A stretch of 64,000 bases of DNA from Cyanodermella asteris (Eukaryota; Ascomycota; Lecanoromycetes; Ostropales; Stictidaceae): assembly GCA_900618795.1 (NCBI GenBank), contig UYJD01000019.1:248001-312000 (forward strand). Reading direction: 5' to 3'. The position numbers were made by a program, and so were the translations under genes. Positions 9,974 through 19,042 of this stretch are shown here, one piece after another. The notes under the pieces are model-generated. The model did not search any database and was not told the DNA's origin. It saw only the letters and a list, made by a program, of their open reading frames with translations. How positions within the stretch are numbered: the stretch's first letter is position 1; each line of letters begins with the position of its first letter.

Positions 9974-11401
9974 ATGGAGCTTTCAATAAGACATAGTCAG
10001 TTCGACGTTCCAGTGGTAGTCCCGAGCTGGGAAGATATTGGGAGCCGTGCATCGCATCCACGGCCGGATAGAGGGGGCACTCCATCAAGCCACTCACCAA
10101 CCTTCGCCACTCATAGCAGGACGCCCGCTTATCGGGCTCGTGGTTCATCTTTGCATCAGCATTCACCGTCGAGCTCGCATCCTCCTTCCGACATCATACA
10201 TGCTCGAAGATCTCAATCTGATATATCCGCGCTGAGTAACCCGGGTACGCCCATATTTGTACGGCCACCTTCACTGCGAGGACCGCCTTCTCCGTGCTCT
10301 GATCAACAAGCTACTACACCACCAGAGCGTTTCTTCATTCCCGAGTTACAGTCTATCCAACAAGATTTCTCTGACAAAGAAGCGTACTCTTCTTCTCCCG
10401 ATACAGGATATCTGCGGAAATCTAACCATCCACGACAACAAAGTCACACAGACCATCCATCAGAGCTCAACTCACTGCCTTCAGAAATGAACTGGATTAG
10501 AAAACATTCGCAGAGAGAGCCGTCAGCCAGGCATGCCTCGATCTCGACGATGGACGAGAAACGCACCGTCGAGCAAACCAGTGGCGTGATCTCTTATGAC
10601 GAGAAGCAGTCCATGACAACCCATCCCTCGTCCCTATCTGCACAGATATCCCAAGCACGCACAGGACGGGTCAACGCCGTCGTCGACCTATACATCGAGC
10701 CCTTACTCCACGAGCAGGCCTCAAACGGGCTCGCACAATCCACGTTCGTTGTTGTCCCCGAAACACAATTGTCGTTAGACATGCAACCATCAGAACAGGA
10801 CGTCAAAGTCCACGAGCTACAAGCCGACTTTGGCACGGTGCTGCCTCCTTCACAATCGCAGGAGCTGCTGGTCGGCTTCGGAACCGACTTGAACGTTCAG
10901 GTTGTCCGCCTACAACCCCTTCACTCCGGCCACACTGGCCACTCGGGCCGCGCTCGCGACTTTATGGGCGACGAAGGTAATCGCTTTTGGCAACAGCCCG
11001 CCGTCCGCCAAGAGCTAGACCGACTCCTCAAGATCCGCCTCGTGAGCATGGGTCTCGACGTGATAGATCCGGCGGGCTTCACCGCGCCCTTCCGGCGAGA
11101 CGGCTGGACCGAGCGAGGGGAACAAGTGGGAGTTACACCGAATATGCACAGTCCCATATCGCCTGCTGCCGAGGCGTGGAAGGGAGATCATTGGCAGGCA
11201 GGGTTGGGCATCTGGGAGAATGGGGGCACGACAAGGGCGCAGAGTAGTTGGCAGCCCGTCAAGGAAGAGCAGCTCTTGCCGGGACAGGCAAGCGTCAAAG
11301 TGTCGCTTGAGAATGTCACGTTCCGCGTTCAGTCTGCGATGGGTTTGTATGATACGAAGACCGACAAGGCGATCGTGGTGAGGGTCAATATTGAAGCATA
11401 G
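9974..11401 (+). CDS. Large, mostly disordered protein of unknown function
   Basis: A single exon of 475 aa from the ATG at 9974; the frame is open 201 nt further upstream but without an ATG. The first ~290 residues are Ser/Pro/His/Arg-rich with SP-type phosphosite motifs and no fold in sight. The last ~190 residues look ordered: VNAVVDLYIEPLL, STFVVVPETQLSL, HELQADFGTVLP and a final ENVTFRVQSAMGLYDTKTD segment ending in an alternating hydrophobic strand (AIVVRVNIEA). A basic/aromatic stretch (FWQQPAVRQELDRLLKIRLVSMG) precedes the end. I do not recognise the family. The disordered N-terminus with a conserved-looking C-terminus suggests a scaffold or regulatory protein, but this is only an impression. 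The strand bias and open length support it being a real gene. Confidence 0.6.
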   Translation: MELSIRHSQFDVPVVVPSWEDIGSRASHPRPDRGGTPSSHSPTFATHSRTPAYRARGSSLHQHSPSSSHPPSDIIHARRSQSDISALSNPGTPIFVRPPSLRGPPSPCSDQQATTPPERFFIPELQSIQQDFSDKEAYSSSPDTGYLRKSNHPRQQSHTDHPSELNSLPSEMNWIRKHSQREPSARHASISTMDEKRTVEQTSGVISYDEKQSMTTHPSSLSAQISQARTGRVNAVVDLYIEPLLHEQASNGLAQSTFVVVPETQLSLDMQPSEQDVKVHELQADFGTVLPPSQSQELLVGFGTDLNVQVVRLQPLHSGHTGHSGRARDFMGDEGNRFWQQPAVRQELDRLLKIRLVSMGLDVIDPAGFTAPFRRDGWTERGEQVGVTPNMHSPISPAAEAWKGDHWQAGLGIWENGGTTRAQSSWQPVKEEQLLPGQASVKVSLENVTFRVQSAMGLYDTKTDKAIVVRVNIEA

Positions 11402-11916
11402 TATAGTCAGTGGCGTGCTCATTATCAGCTTGCTCTTCGGTAGACCATGCTGTAATCATGTAACAATTCACTATACAGCATGGCATATCTTTGACAGCAC
11501 CACTTGCTCTTATTCGATGCACCCCACGAGCACCCAGTATGGCGCATGGAAATCGATAGATTGATCTCTCGTGACAGCCGGCTGCGCGGACTTTGCGAGA
11601 GTGGCCCGTGCGTAGAAATTCGAAAAGTCTCCGATGATGCACAAGATGCGAGACGAAACCAACAACTTGCACGCTCTACATCCCCGACTTTCATTTCATC
11701 CTAGGCCGGACTTTGCGCAGCCGTGGTGAAATACACAGGACGCCTCTCTGTGCGTTGCTTTTTGTCTTCGAATCAGAAGCGAGCCCGACAACTCGCCACG
11801 AAACCCCCTAACTCAACCGCAACTCCTGGCAACCGTCGCTCTACTCTAATAGACCCATCGCCCTCGCAAATCGTTCTCACCATATCTGACCCCTTCATCC
11901 ATCACACACCTTCGCC
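11402..11916. promoter_or_regulatory. Intergenic region upstream of TIM17
   Basis: About 500 bp containing the terminator of the previous gene and the TIM17 promoter and leader, which is C/T/A-rich just before the ATG (11850-11915). No other feature is seen. Confidence 0.3.
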
Positions 11917-12819
11917 ATGGATCACACCCGCGACCCCTGTCCCTGGGTCATCCTCAACGACTTTGGCGGCGCCTTCGCCATGGGCGCCATCGGCGGAACG
12001 GTATGGCACGGCGTCAAGGGCTTCAGAAACTCCCCCTTTGGCGAGCGGAGGATAGGCGCCATCACCGCCATCAAAGCTAGAGCACCGGTGCTGGGAGGCA
12101 ACTTTGGTGTTTGGGGTGGTCTTTTCAGCACGTTCGATTGCGCCGTCAAGGGTGTGCGCAAGAAGGAGGATCCATACAACGCAAGTGAGTCTTATGCAGG
12201 CTGTGAGGGAGATGCATCGGTTCGATTGTTACTTTGATCGGGCTGCATCGAGAAGCTAGCGCCCGCGGACGTCGTGTGGCGAACATGAGCGCATGCTTGA
12301 TGGCGATGTTGGCGAAGAGGTGGATATCAGCGACCACTTTTCGCGCAGACGCGGATACACACCTCATGCTGAACAGCTCGGCCACGTTACACATTTAAAT
12401 GTTCAGGATTGTGCTGACACGCGGAATAGTGATCGCAGGCTTCTTCACAGGAGGATCGTTGGCCATTCGAGGAGGATGGAAGGCATCACGAAACAGCGCG
12501 ATTGCATGCGGATGTCTTCTGGCAGTCATCGAAGGTGTCGGCATTGCGTTCCAGAGGATGATGGCAGACAACACCCGATTAGACGTGAGTGACTCTTTGG
12601 ATTATACATTTTTCAGCACCCCATGCAATATTGCACGAGCTGTGATGCATCAGACGCGGGACTCGACATGCTTCGAGGTCGAGGGTATTGATGCAGATGG
12701 TTTCACCGCCTCCACAATCGTTGTCCGTGGTTTTATGAGCTGCTGCTGACTTCCTCTAGATGCCGCAACCTCCTGGAGGAGCAGAAGCCGCGCCTAGTGC
12801 TAAGGCGATTGCTGCATGA
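11917..12819 (+). CDS. TIM17: Mitochondrial inner-membrane translocase subunit Tim17
   Basis: Three exons, 11917-12184, 12430-12584 and 12760-12819, give 160 aa, the normal size. Intron 1 (12185-12429, 245 nt) has GTGAGT, a CTGAC branch site and an ATAG acceptor. Intron 2 (12585-12759, 175 nt) has GTGAGT and CTAG. The protein begins [20 protein letters not shown], the conserved Tim17 start with its negatively charged intermembrane-space residues. It then has four hydrophobic segments bearing the PRAT-type Gly pattern ([28 protein letters not shown]) and ends with [12 protein letters not shown] plus a short Pro/Ala tail. Tim17 is the core of the TIM23 complex that imports presequence proteins. 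The first splice junction creates Met in NAMIAGFF where I recall Ile in relatives, a conservative difference. Confidence 0.95.
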
Positions 12820-14147
12820 TTGCCGCTGTACCAAAATTCCGCAGCTTTCCTTCACATTTAGCATGGGATTCTTTACACCTTTTGTCTCCACTCAGGCGAT
12901 TATGGCAAAATGCCATGGCTAGCGACACCGACCAATCTGCGGCTATCACCGCAGCATTTCAAAGTTCAACAATTTTTGGGCTATATATAGAAGTCTCGAC
13001 GACATGGCGAGATCCTCAATGAAGTCGGAGAGACTGACGAAGGATCAATTACACGGACGATAGCATTGACTGGTGTTTGGGCGAAAAGCGAGTTGGGATG
13101 CTGTCTTCGCGCAATCCTTACGGGACCATGCAAGGTCGCTAGAGGACTAAAATGGTTTAAGAACGGATCGCGATGGGCAAATTCGATCCCTCGAATTGTC
13201 GGTGTATAGATACAGATGCTTGGGACGATCTTGCGATCGCTTGTATAACATCAAATTTTTCTGCGATCAAACAACCGTTTTCAAAGTTCACGGCGAATTC
13301 GGTGGCGTCGAACGAGAACCTATTTACATGTCGCGGGGAGCTGCAATCACGCTGTATCATAGCAACATGAATGAGGTGGAGGTGCCACCTGCAGCGCTGC
13401 TCTCTGGGCATGGGGCTCTTTAACTCTTTCATGCTGATTCAGTGACTTCAACGTGGCGATTGTCGCTATCACGTGCAGTAAGCAGGCAAGCAAGCATCAC
13501 CTGATCATTGAGGCTTGCGGCTCGCACTTTTCATGGCTGGCCTCGGACCTTCTTAGTGAAGCTCTTGCACCATCTTGCGCGCAGCGACGCACATCTTCGC
13601 CTCTTTGAGATGGAAATGTGGCCTGATACAGATCACAAACAGTCACCAGTTTCGAGCCTTGCACTTCATCTGTTCGGGGTTGCTGTTTGAGGCTGGGCAC
13701 TTTTCGAAGACCTGAGCCCGAACCTCGGCTCCACACTCGTCGCTCCAGCGAGTTTGACACCTACCAAGGAACAGTCTTTGATAGAAACTACGGCCGTTGT
13801 CTTACCACCTGAGTCCAAACATAGCCCGTTCGTAGCATTCTTGCTGCGTTTTCGTTGTCGTACTGGTTTCTGCCTGTCAGATTTCGGGGCGATTTAGCCG
13901 CAGAAGGAGGCGTCTCGGCTCCCGTTTCTGACGTGTTGATGTGCGCCGCGTATCTGCAACATCGCCTTCCCACTCCAAAACTCGCAAAGTCTTCCGCAAT
14001 AGGTCACACGGTCGGCAGGACTCATACCCCGACCCGGTAGGCAACCTTCGACTCTATAAGCCTACTGTGCGTGCGATTGTTTGTGAGCGGCTGCCTTCCC
14101 GTCAAGTATTTTTTACAATTTGTTAGCTCGAAGAACCAATTGCGACA
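12820..14147. other. Gene-free interval before the P450 gene
   Basis: About 1.3 kb with only short open frames, overlapping on both strands around 13157-13432, none with recognisable motifs. It presumably contains the P450 promoter. A TATA-like TATATATAG at 12982-12990 lies far from either gene and is not assigned. Confidence 0.3.
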
Positions 14148-15788
14148 ATGCATCCCGCGAAGCCGCCTTCGGTTCGCACGATCGTAATCCTGTCGGTACT
14201 GCTGCCACTTGGGATCCGACACTACAAACCTGAGCTGTTGATACTTGGATCATTCGCGCTCACGACACTATCTGTATTCGCTGCCCTGATCGGGGCACTT
14301 ATCATCTATGTCTCGCAAATATGGCCCAAATTTCTCAGTCCCATAAGGCACCTCCCTTCAGCCCCCAATTCAGCCTTCTGGAACGGGCAGTTCAGGCGCA
14401 TCATGAAGGAAGACACCGGAGCACCAATGCGTGAGTGGATCAACGACATCCCCAATCAGGGTCTTATCCGATACCTCGCTCTTTTCAATGCCGAACGCAT
14501 TCTCCCCACCACCCCGGAGGCTCTGAGAGAGGTTTTGGTGACGCAAAGCTACCTGTTCGTCAAGCCAGAACGTGCTCGCCAGGGACTCGGAAGACTGCTC
14601 GGTTTTGGAGTTCTTCTTGCAGAGGGTGACGAGCACAAGTTCCAGCGCAAGAACTTGATGCCGGCATTCCAGTACCGTCACATCAAAGACCTCGTACCCA
14701 CCTTCTGGTCCAAATCCGCTCAGATGGTGCGCAAGGCCGAGGAGGAGAACGCCGAAGGCCTGAAATCGACAGAGGGGACAGTCATCAAGTTCACAGATTG
14801 GCTCTCCCGATGCACCCTCGACATTATCGGCATCACGGGCATGGGTTTCGATTTTAACTCAATCAACGATCCGCAGAGCGAACTGAACCAAGTGTACAGC
14901 AGGATCTTCACTCCGTCAAAAGCGGCCAGGAACCTGCAAATTGCGAGCATGTTCATCCCTATGAGCATCTTGAGCATGCTTCCGTTCTCGCGCAACAATG
15001 AAATGGCGGATGCGGCGGAGACGATTCGTCGGGTGAGCAGGAAGGTGATCCAGGAGAAGAAGCAGAAGATGGCAGAATCCAAGGGCCAGCGTTCCGACAA
15101 GGACATTCTGAGCGTCGCGCTCGAGTCTGGGGCCTTTGCCGATGAAAACCTCGTGGATCAGACCATGACTTTCCTCGCAGCAGGGCACGAAACGACTAGC
15201 TCGGCTACCTCGTGGGCTCTCGTTGCACTTGCAAAGGACCAGAAGATCCAGGAAAGGTTGCGCCAGGAAGTCCGCCAATTGCTGCCGTCACCGGATAACA
15301 CCGAGGCAGTCGTCACAGCCGAGATGATTGATCAATGCCACTATCTGCACGCTGTCTGCAACGAGGTCCTCAGGTTCTATGCTCCAGTGGCCATGACAAG
15401 ACGCGAAGCCAGCGAAGACACAACTCTGCTCGGAACGCCCGTGAAGAAGGGCACGGATATTATCATCTGTCCCGCCGCCATCAGTTTCAGCAAAGCTCTG
15501 TGGGGTGAAGATGCCGACAAGTTCGACCCCGAGCGATGGCTGGACAATAACGCGAACTCTGGAGGCGCGACCTCCAATTTTGCGCTGTTGACCTTTTTGC
15601 ATGGACCACGCTCTTGCATTGGGCAAGCCTTTTCGAAGGCGGAGTTTGCATGTTTGCTCGCCAGCATAGCTGGTCATTACCAGTTTGACTTTGCGGATAA
15701 GGCTAAGGAGATTCAAATCCAGTCGGGTGTTACGATGAGGCCGAAGGGAGGTCTTGACTTACGAATGAAGACGGTAGGGGGATGGTAG
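14148..15788 (+). CDS. Cytochrome P450 monooxygenase, membrane-anchored, intronless
   Basis: A single exon of 546 aa. The N-terminus carries two hydrophobic segments (about residues 8-22 and 26-55) for ER anchoring, followed by a Pro-containing hinge (SPIRHLPSAPNS). The C-helix region is HKFQRKNLMPAF. The I-helix oxygen-activation motif AAGHETTSS starts near residue 344. The K-helix ExxR is in NEVLRFY (about 404-411). The heme-binding loop FLHGPRSCIG (483-492) places the heme-ligand Cys at residue 490. All key residues are present, so the enzyme is probably active. It uses NADPH-P450 reductase to hydroxylate an unknown, probably lipophilic, substrate. The motifs suggest a CYP3/CYP4-like clan as seen in fungal CYP5080-type proteins, but subfamily assignment needs alignment. 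No biosynthetic core enzyme lies nearby, so a role in a secondary-metabolite cluster is not supported. Confidence 0.92.
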   Translation: MHPAKPPSVRTIVILSVLLPLGIRHYKPELLILGSFALTTLSVFAALIGALIIYVSQIWPKFLSPIRHLPSAPNSAFWNGQFRRIMKEDTGAPMREWINDIPNQGLIRYLALFNAERILPTTPEALREVLVTQSYLFVKPERARQGLGRLLGFGVLLAEGDEHKFQRKNLMPAFQYRHIKDLVPTFWSKSAQMVRKAEEENAEGLKSTEGTVIKFTDWLSRCTLDIIGITGMGFDFNSINDPQSELNQVYSRIFTPSKAARNLQIASMFIPMSILSMLPFSRNNEMADAAETIRRVSRKVIQEKKQKMAESKGQRSDKDILSVALESGAFADENLVDQTMTFLAAGHETTSSATSWALVALAKDQKIQERLRQEVRQLLPSPDNTEAVVTAEMIDQCHYLHAVCNEVLRFYAPVAMTRREASEDTTLLGTPVKKGTDIIICPAAISFSKALWGEDADKFDPERWLDNNANSGGATSNFALLTFLHGPRSCIGQAFSKAEFACLLASIAGHYQFDFADKAKEIQIQSGVTMRPKGGLDLRMKTVGGW

Positions 15789-15853
15789 TGAATCTAGATG
15801 GCGCTGGTCGGCGGCAGCGTCCCTGGACTATGGCCCCGGTGTGTGATCCATGT

Positions 15854-16045
15854 TCAGACGTCTACGTAGGGGGTTACTGGCGACGCCTGTGATGATGCAG
15901 CTTGTCTAAACTTATCTCTCTCCGCGCGCAAGTATGTGATCTCTTGACTCAGACGTTGAACGTCCGATCGAACTCCTGCAACGGCCCACTCGACCACTTC
16001 TGGATAGGTTTGGAGGCTCTGAACTTTCTCTTTAAAGAAATCCAC
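15854..16045 (-). pseudogene. Possible remnant or 3' exon of an unrecognised small gene
   Basis: The 63-codon open frame starts MDFFKEKVQSLQTYPEVVEW and continues with a heptad-like charged helix (VRSDVQRLSQEITYLRAERD). This is more protein-like than most chance frames in the window. The upstream partial copy in the same orientation translates to a similar pattern (RVYPPEEENQ...VVVRSGLRGVRS) but is interrupted before reaching this frame. It may be a decayed gene or a terminal exon. The sequence is not recognised, and coincidence cannot be excluded. Confidence 0.25.
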
Positions 16046-16172
16046 TCGCCAGTCGTTTCAAATCTCGTGACGTCAATGTTCGTTGTTCGAGCGGACTCCT
16101 CGCAAGCCCGATCTGACCACTACTAGATTGGTTCGGAGGCACTGGTTCTCCTCCTCCGGGGGATACACTCGC
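15952..16172. repeat. Degenerate two-copy tandem duplication, period about 120 bp
   Basis: Segments 15952-16049 and 16069-16172 align along their whole length. Both start with a GACGT(T/C)-AA-GT block and contain a GACTCCT/GAACTCCT and a CCACT-C block, then TGGATAGGTTTGGAGGC versus TAGATTGGTTCGGAGGC. Both end in CACTCGC. The offset is 117-123 bp because of small indels. Similarity extends to the minus-strand translation. Confidence 0.5.
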
Positions 16173-17020
16173 TTGGCGAGGTGTTCAGGATCGATCTTGA
16201 TTCTATCGCCTCGGCTTTCTCTTGCCTTCTTTGCAAGCATCCAACGTAGAGGCTACCACTAGTATTTTATAAAGTAAATTTGAGATTCTCCAGGCTTGTG
16301 AGGTGGTGATGGACGGTCTCTCTCGGCCATGTTAAAGACACTTCGGTTCGTGCTCTGAAGTTGATGATGTTACCGAGAGCATGAAGTAGTTTCGTGTGAC
16401 TAGTTGCTATCAAGGGAGGACAATCAGAGCGAAGGACTCTACTAGGAATTCCTGAATTATGTTCCATCGTCCTTTATCACAATGAAATCGAGTAGCACCA
16501 TGGTTGTGGCGATAGCGACGACAAGACACTCACTTACCGCGGCCGCCCTGTCTGACCCCTAGATCTAGCAGCTCAGTAATGACATCGTCTCAATCTACCG
16601 ACATCCAGTCGACTGCATTGAAATCTCGTGCCAATATTTATAATATTCTTGATCAGCAGTTTCGTAGCACTTGTATAGTGACGCTGAGAGCCGGAAACGT
16701 CTTCGGCCAGAATTGATCAATGATATAGCTGTCGTTGTGTCAATGTTCTGTGCTGTGAACACAATTCATTCACACAGCAATTCAGATGAAACTTACGTAG
16801 CTTTGGCCTTTATGATCAGTAGTGCTTTCATCAGCGTCATCACACGGGATGGTCGAAAGGGTAGAAATTCATCCACGAAAGTTCACACCTGCGGACTTCA
16901 CTCCACTCCCAAGCTCCGCAGCGAGCTTCCTCCAACAATCTTTCTGGTATTCAACCTCTCAGCATCAACGACATACCCTGTCAACTGTCGCGAGTCCTAC
17001 AGCCCTAGTCAGCATTCGAA

Positions 17021-18741
17021 ATGCTGAAGACCACATACAAACCCACAAATGCGCCTCAAGCTCTCCCTCCCGGCTGGACCGAGCACAAGGCGCCCTCAGG
17101 TATGACATTCCCCACTCCATACAGAGAATAGCTCTCATTGAAAGTTCAAGGGTCGGTGCTGAGACGGATGCCACCCTAGGTCACCTCTACTACTACCATG
17201 CCGAAAGCAAGAAATCCACATATACGCGACCGACGGCGCAGGAAGCGCAAAAAGAGCCGGAACCCGAACGACTACAACCGCAAGCGATACCTAACGCCCT
17301 CGGCAGTCACGGCAGCTACGATGCTGGCGCGCAGACATTGGCCAGCTTTGGTCAAGGAGGGTTTCCGCAGCAGCGGTACGGGCAAGCTGGATTTCACGGT
17401 AATGCGCCGACGCAGCGCGAACAGCAGCATCGAAGGCCGCAGCCGCAAGACAGACCGAAGCACAAGCTGAGCATACCGGGCGCAGAGCCATGGGTACTGA
17501 TCAAGACGAAGCTCCGCCGGCGGTTCGTGCACAATGTCGACACCGGCGAGAGTTTATGGAAATTCCCGCAGGACGTCATGAAGTGTGTTGTCGAGATGGA
17601 TCGGGTCGAGCGGGAGCGCAAAGCTAGGCACGCAAAGGGCGAATTCAGCGACGAAGAGAAGGACGAAAAAGTGCTTGTACCGCCGCGGAAAGAGGCGTCA
17701 GATGCGGCGGAAAAGCAAAAGGAGTATGACAGTGATGAGTATGAGGAGGTGGAGGTTACTGATGATGAGGACGACGAGGGACAGGAAGCTAAGAGACAGA
17801 AGACGGACGAGCTGCAGGGGCCGGTGGAGTTCAATGAGGATGACATTGCGTTTCAATTGGCGCAGATGGAGCAGCTCGCGGGAGACGATTACGGGGGCGA
17901 TGAATACGAAGAAGCACCGGCGCTGGCAGAGGGAGATGCTCGAGCGTTGTTCATGGATCTGCTCAACGACTTTAGGATATCGCCTTTTATGCCTTGGGAC
18001 AAAGTGATAGAAGATGGCGCCATCATCGACGACGACCGCTACACAGTCCTACCGAACATGAAGCGCCGGAAAGAAACCTTCGACGAATGGAGTCGTATCA
18101 AAGCTTTGGAACTAAAGGCGGCGCGAGACGAGCAGGCGAAGCAGGACCCTCGAGTTCCGTATGTCGCCTTCCTGGATAAGCACGCCACGCCGAAGCTGTA
18201 CTGGCCCGAGTTCCGAAGGAAATATCAAAAGGAGCCGGAAATGAAGGATCGCAAGCTGTCGGACAAAGATCGAGAAAAGTGGTATAGAGAACACATCAGC
18301 CGACTGAAGCTCTCTGAAAGTAAGCGGAAATCAGATCTTGGTGATCTGTTGAAAAGCATACCACTACGCGAGTTGAATCGCGCTACGAGCTTGGATGCCT
18401 TGCCGTCGAGTCTCCTTCGGGACATTCGATACATTTCCTTGTCAGCGAAGAAACGAGATGAATTGGTAGAGGCCTTCATCAGCACTGCACCACCACCTCC
18501 GGAAGATGGTACAGGCTTGACTGCGGAAGAGGAGGCTCAGCGGGACAAACAGCGACTGGAACGTGAGCGCCGAAACAAGGCACTCGCGGAACGGGTAGAT
18601 GCAGTGAGAGAGCTGAAAGCCAAACAAAGGAAGGATCTTGGATACAGCAAAGCCCTGCTGCGGGAGGAAGAGGCGGAGGTTCACAAAGCCATGAAGGTGG
18701 GCAAAGAAGGACTACTAGGTTACATGGAGACAGATGAGTGA
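17021..18741 (+). CDS. URN1: WW- and FF-domain pre-mRNA splicing factor (URN1/Dre4-like)
   Basis: Two exons, 17021-17099 and 17180-18741, give 546 aa. The 80-nt intron (GTATGA...CCTAG) interrupts the WW domain and joins APSG to HLYYYHAESK. Domains in order are an N-terminal WW domain (residues ~15-45: LPPGWTEHKAPSGH, YYYH, STYTRP), a second WW-like segment (about 130-160: PWVLIKTKLRRRFVHNVDTG, ESLWKFP) and an acidic region (about 190-290). An FF domain follows (about 279-340: FMDLLNDFRISPFMPWDKV), then a basic helical C-terminus. This arrangement matches yeast Urn1 and S. pombe Dre4, nuclear proteins associated with the spliceosome. WW domains bind Pro-rich partners and FF domains bind phosphorylated tails. 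The ATG at 17021 gives the expected short leader before the WW domain; a longer in-frame upstream extension lies before the intron in another frame. Confidence 0.85.
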
Positions 18742-19042
18742 AAGTAACGTATTGATTTTGGGAGTCGAAACCACCATTTGACCCATTGTATCAGGGCCCA
18801 TGACCAAAGCGGCCAGTAAAGCAGTCCTAGAAACAGAATAAGACACTGAATAGTTGTTGCCTAGAACACACAAACCCGCCCCTGCCGCCCTTGAGCTCCT
18901 GATTCCGTCCCTCCTCCAAACGTGAATATGCCAAACGTACCGCATTATTCGATCATCAGGAAACTATAAGAACGATTCACCTCCATTCAGACTTTGTCTT
19001 TCCAGGGTCGAGGCCAGCTTTACTCGGATTGCGTTTCCGCAC
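18742..19042. other. Convergent 3' intergenic region
   Basis: About 300 bp between the convergent WW/FF and BYE1 genes. Nothing beyond the two 3' ends is seen. Confidence 0.3.

Larger units (their letters stand above)
15789..17020. other. Intergenic with a degenerate tandem duplication and possible gene relic
   Basis: No intact gene. The minus strand contains a 63-codon frame (16045-15854) that includes a charged, helix-like segment VEWAVAGVRSDVQRLSQEI. A diverged second copy of part of it lies upstream (see the repeat entry). Another short minus-strand frame (16467-16267) is open but unrecognised. Together these could be a decayed or unusually spliced small gene. The rest is the promoter of the WW/FF gene. 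Confidence 0.3.

Noticed and set aside
14148-18741. P450 as part of a secondary-metabolite cluster
   Set aside because: The neighbours are TIM17 and a splicing factor; no polyketide, peptide or terpene synthase lies in the window.
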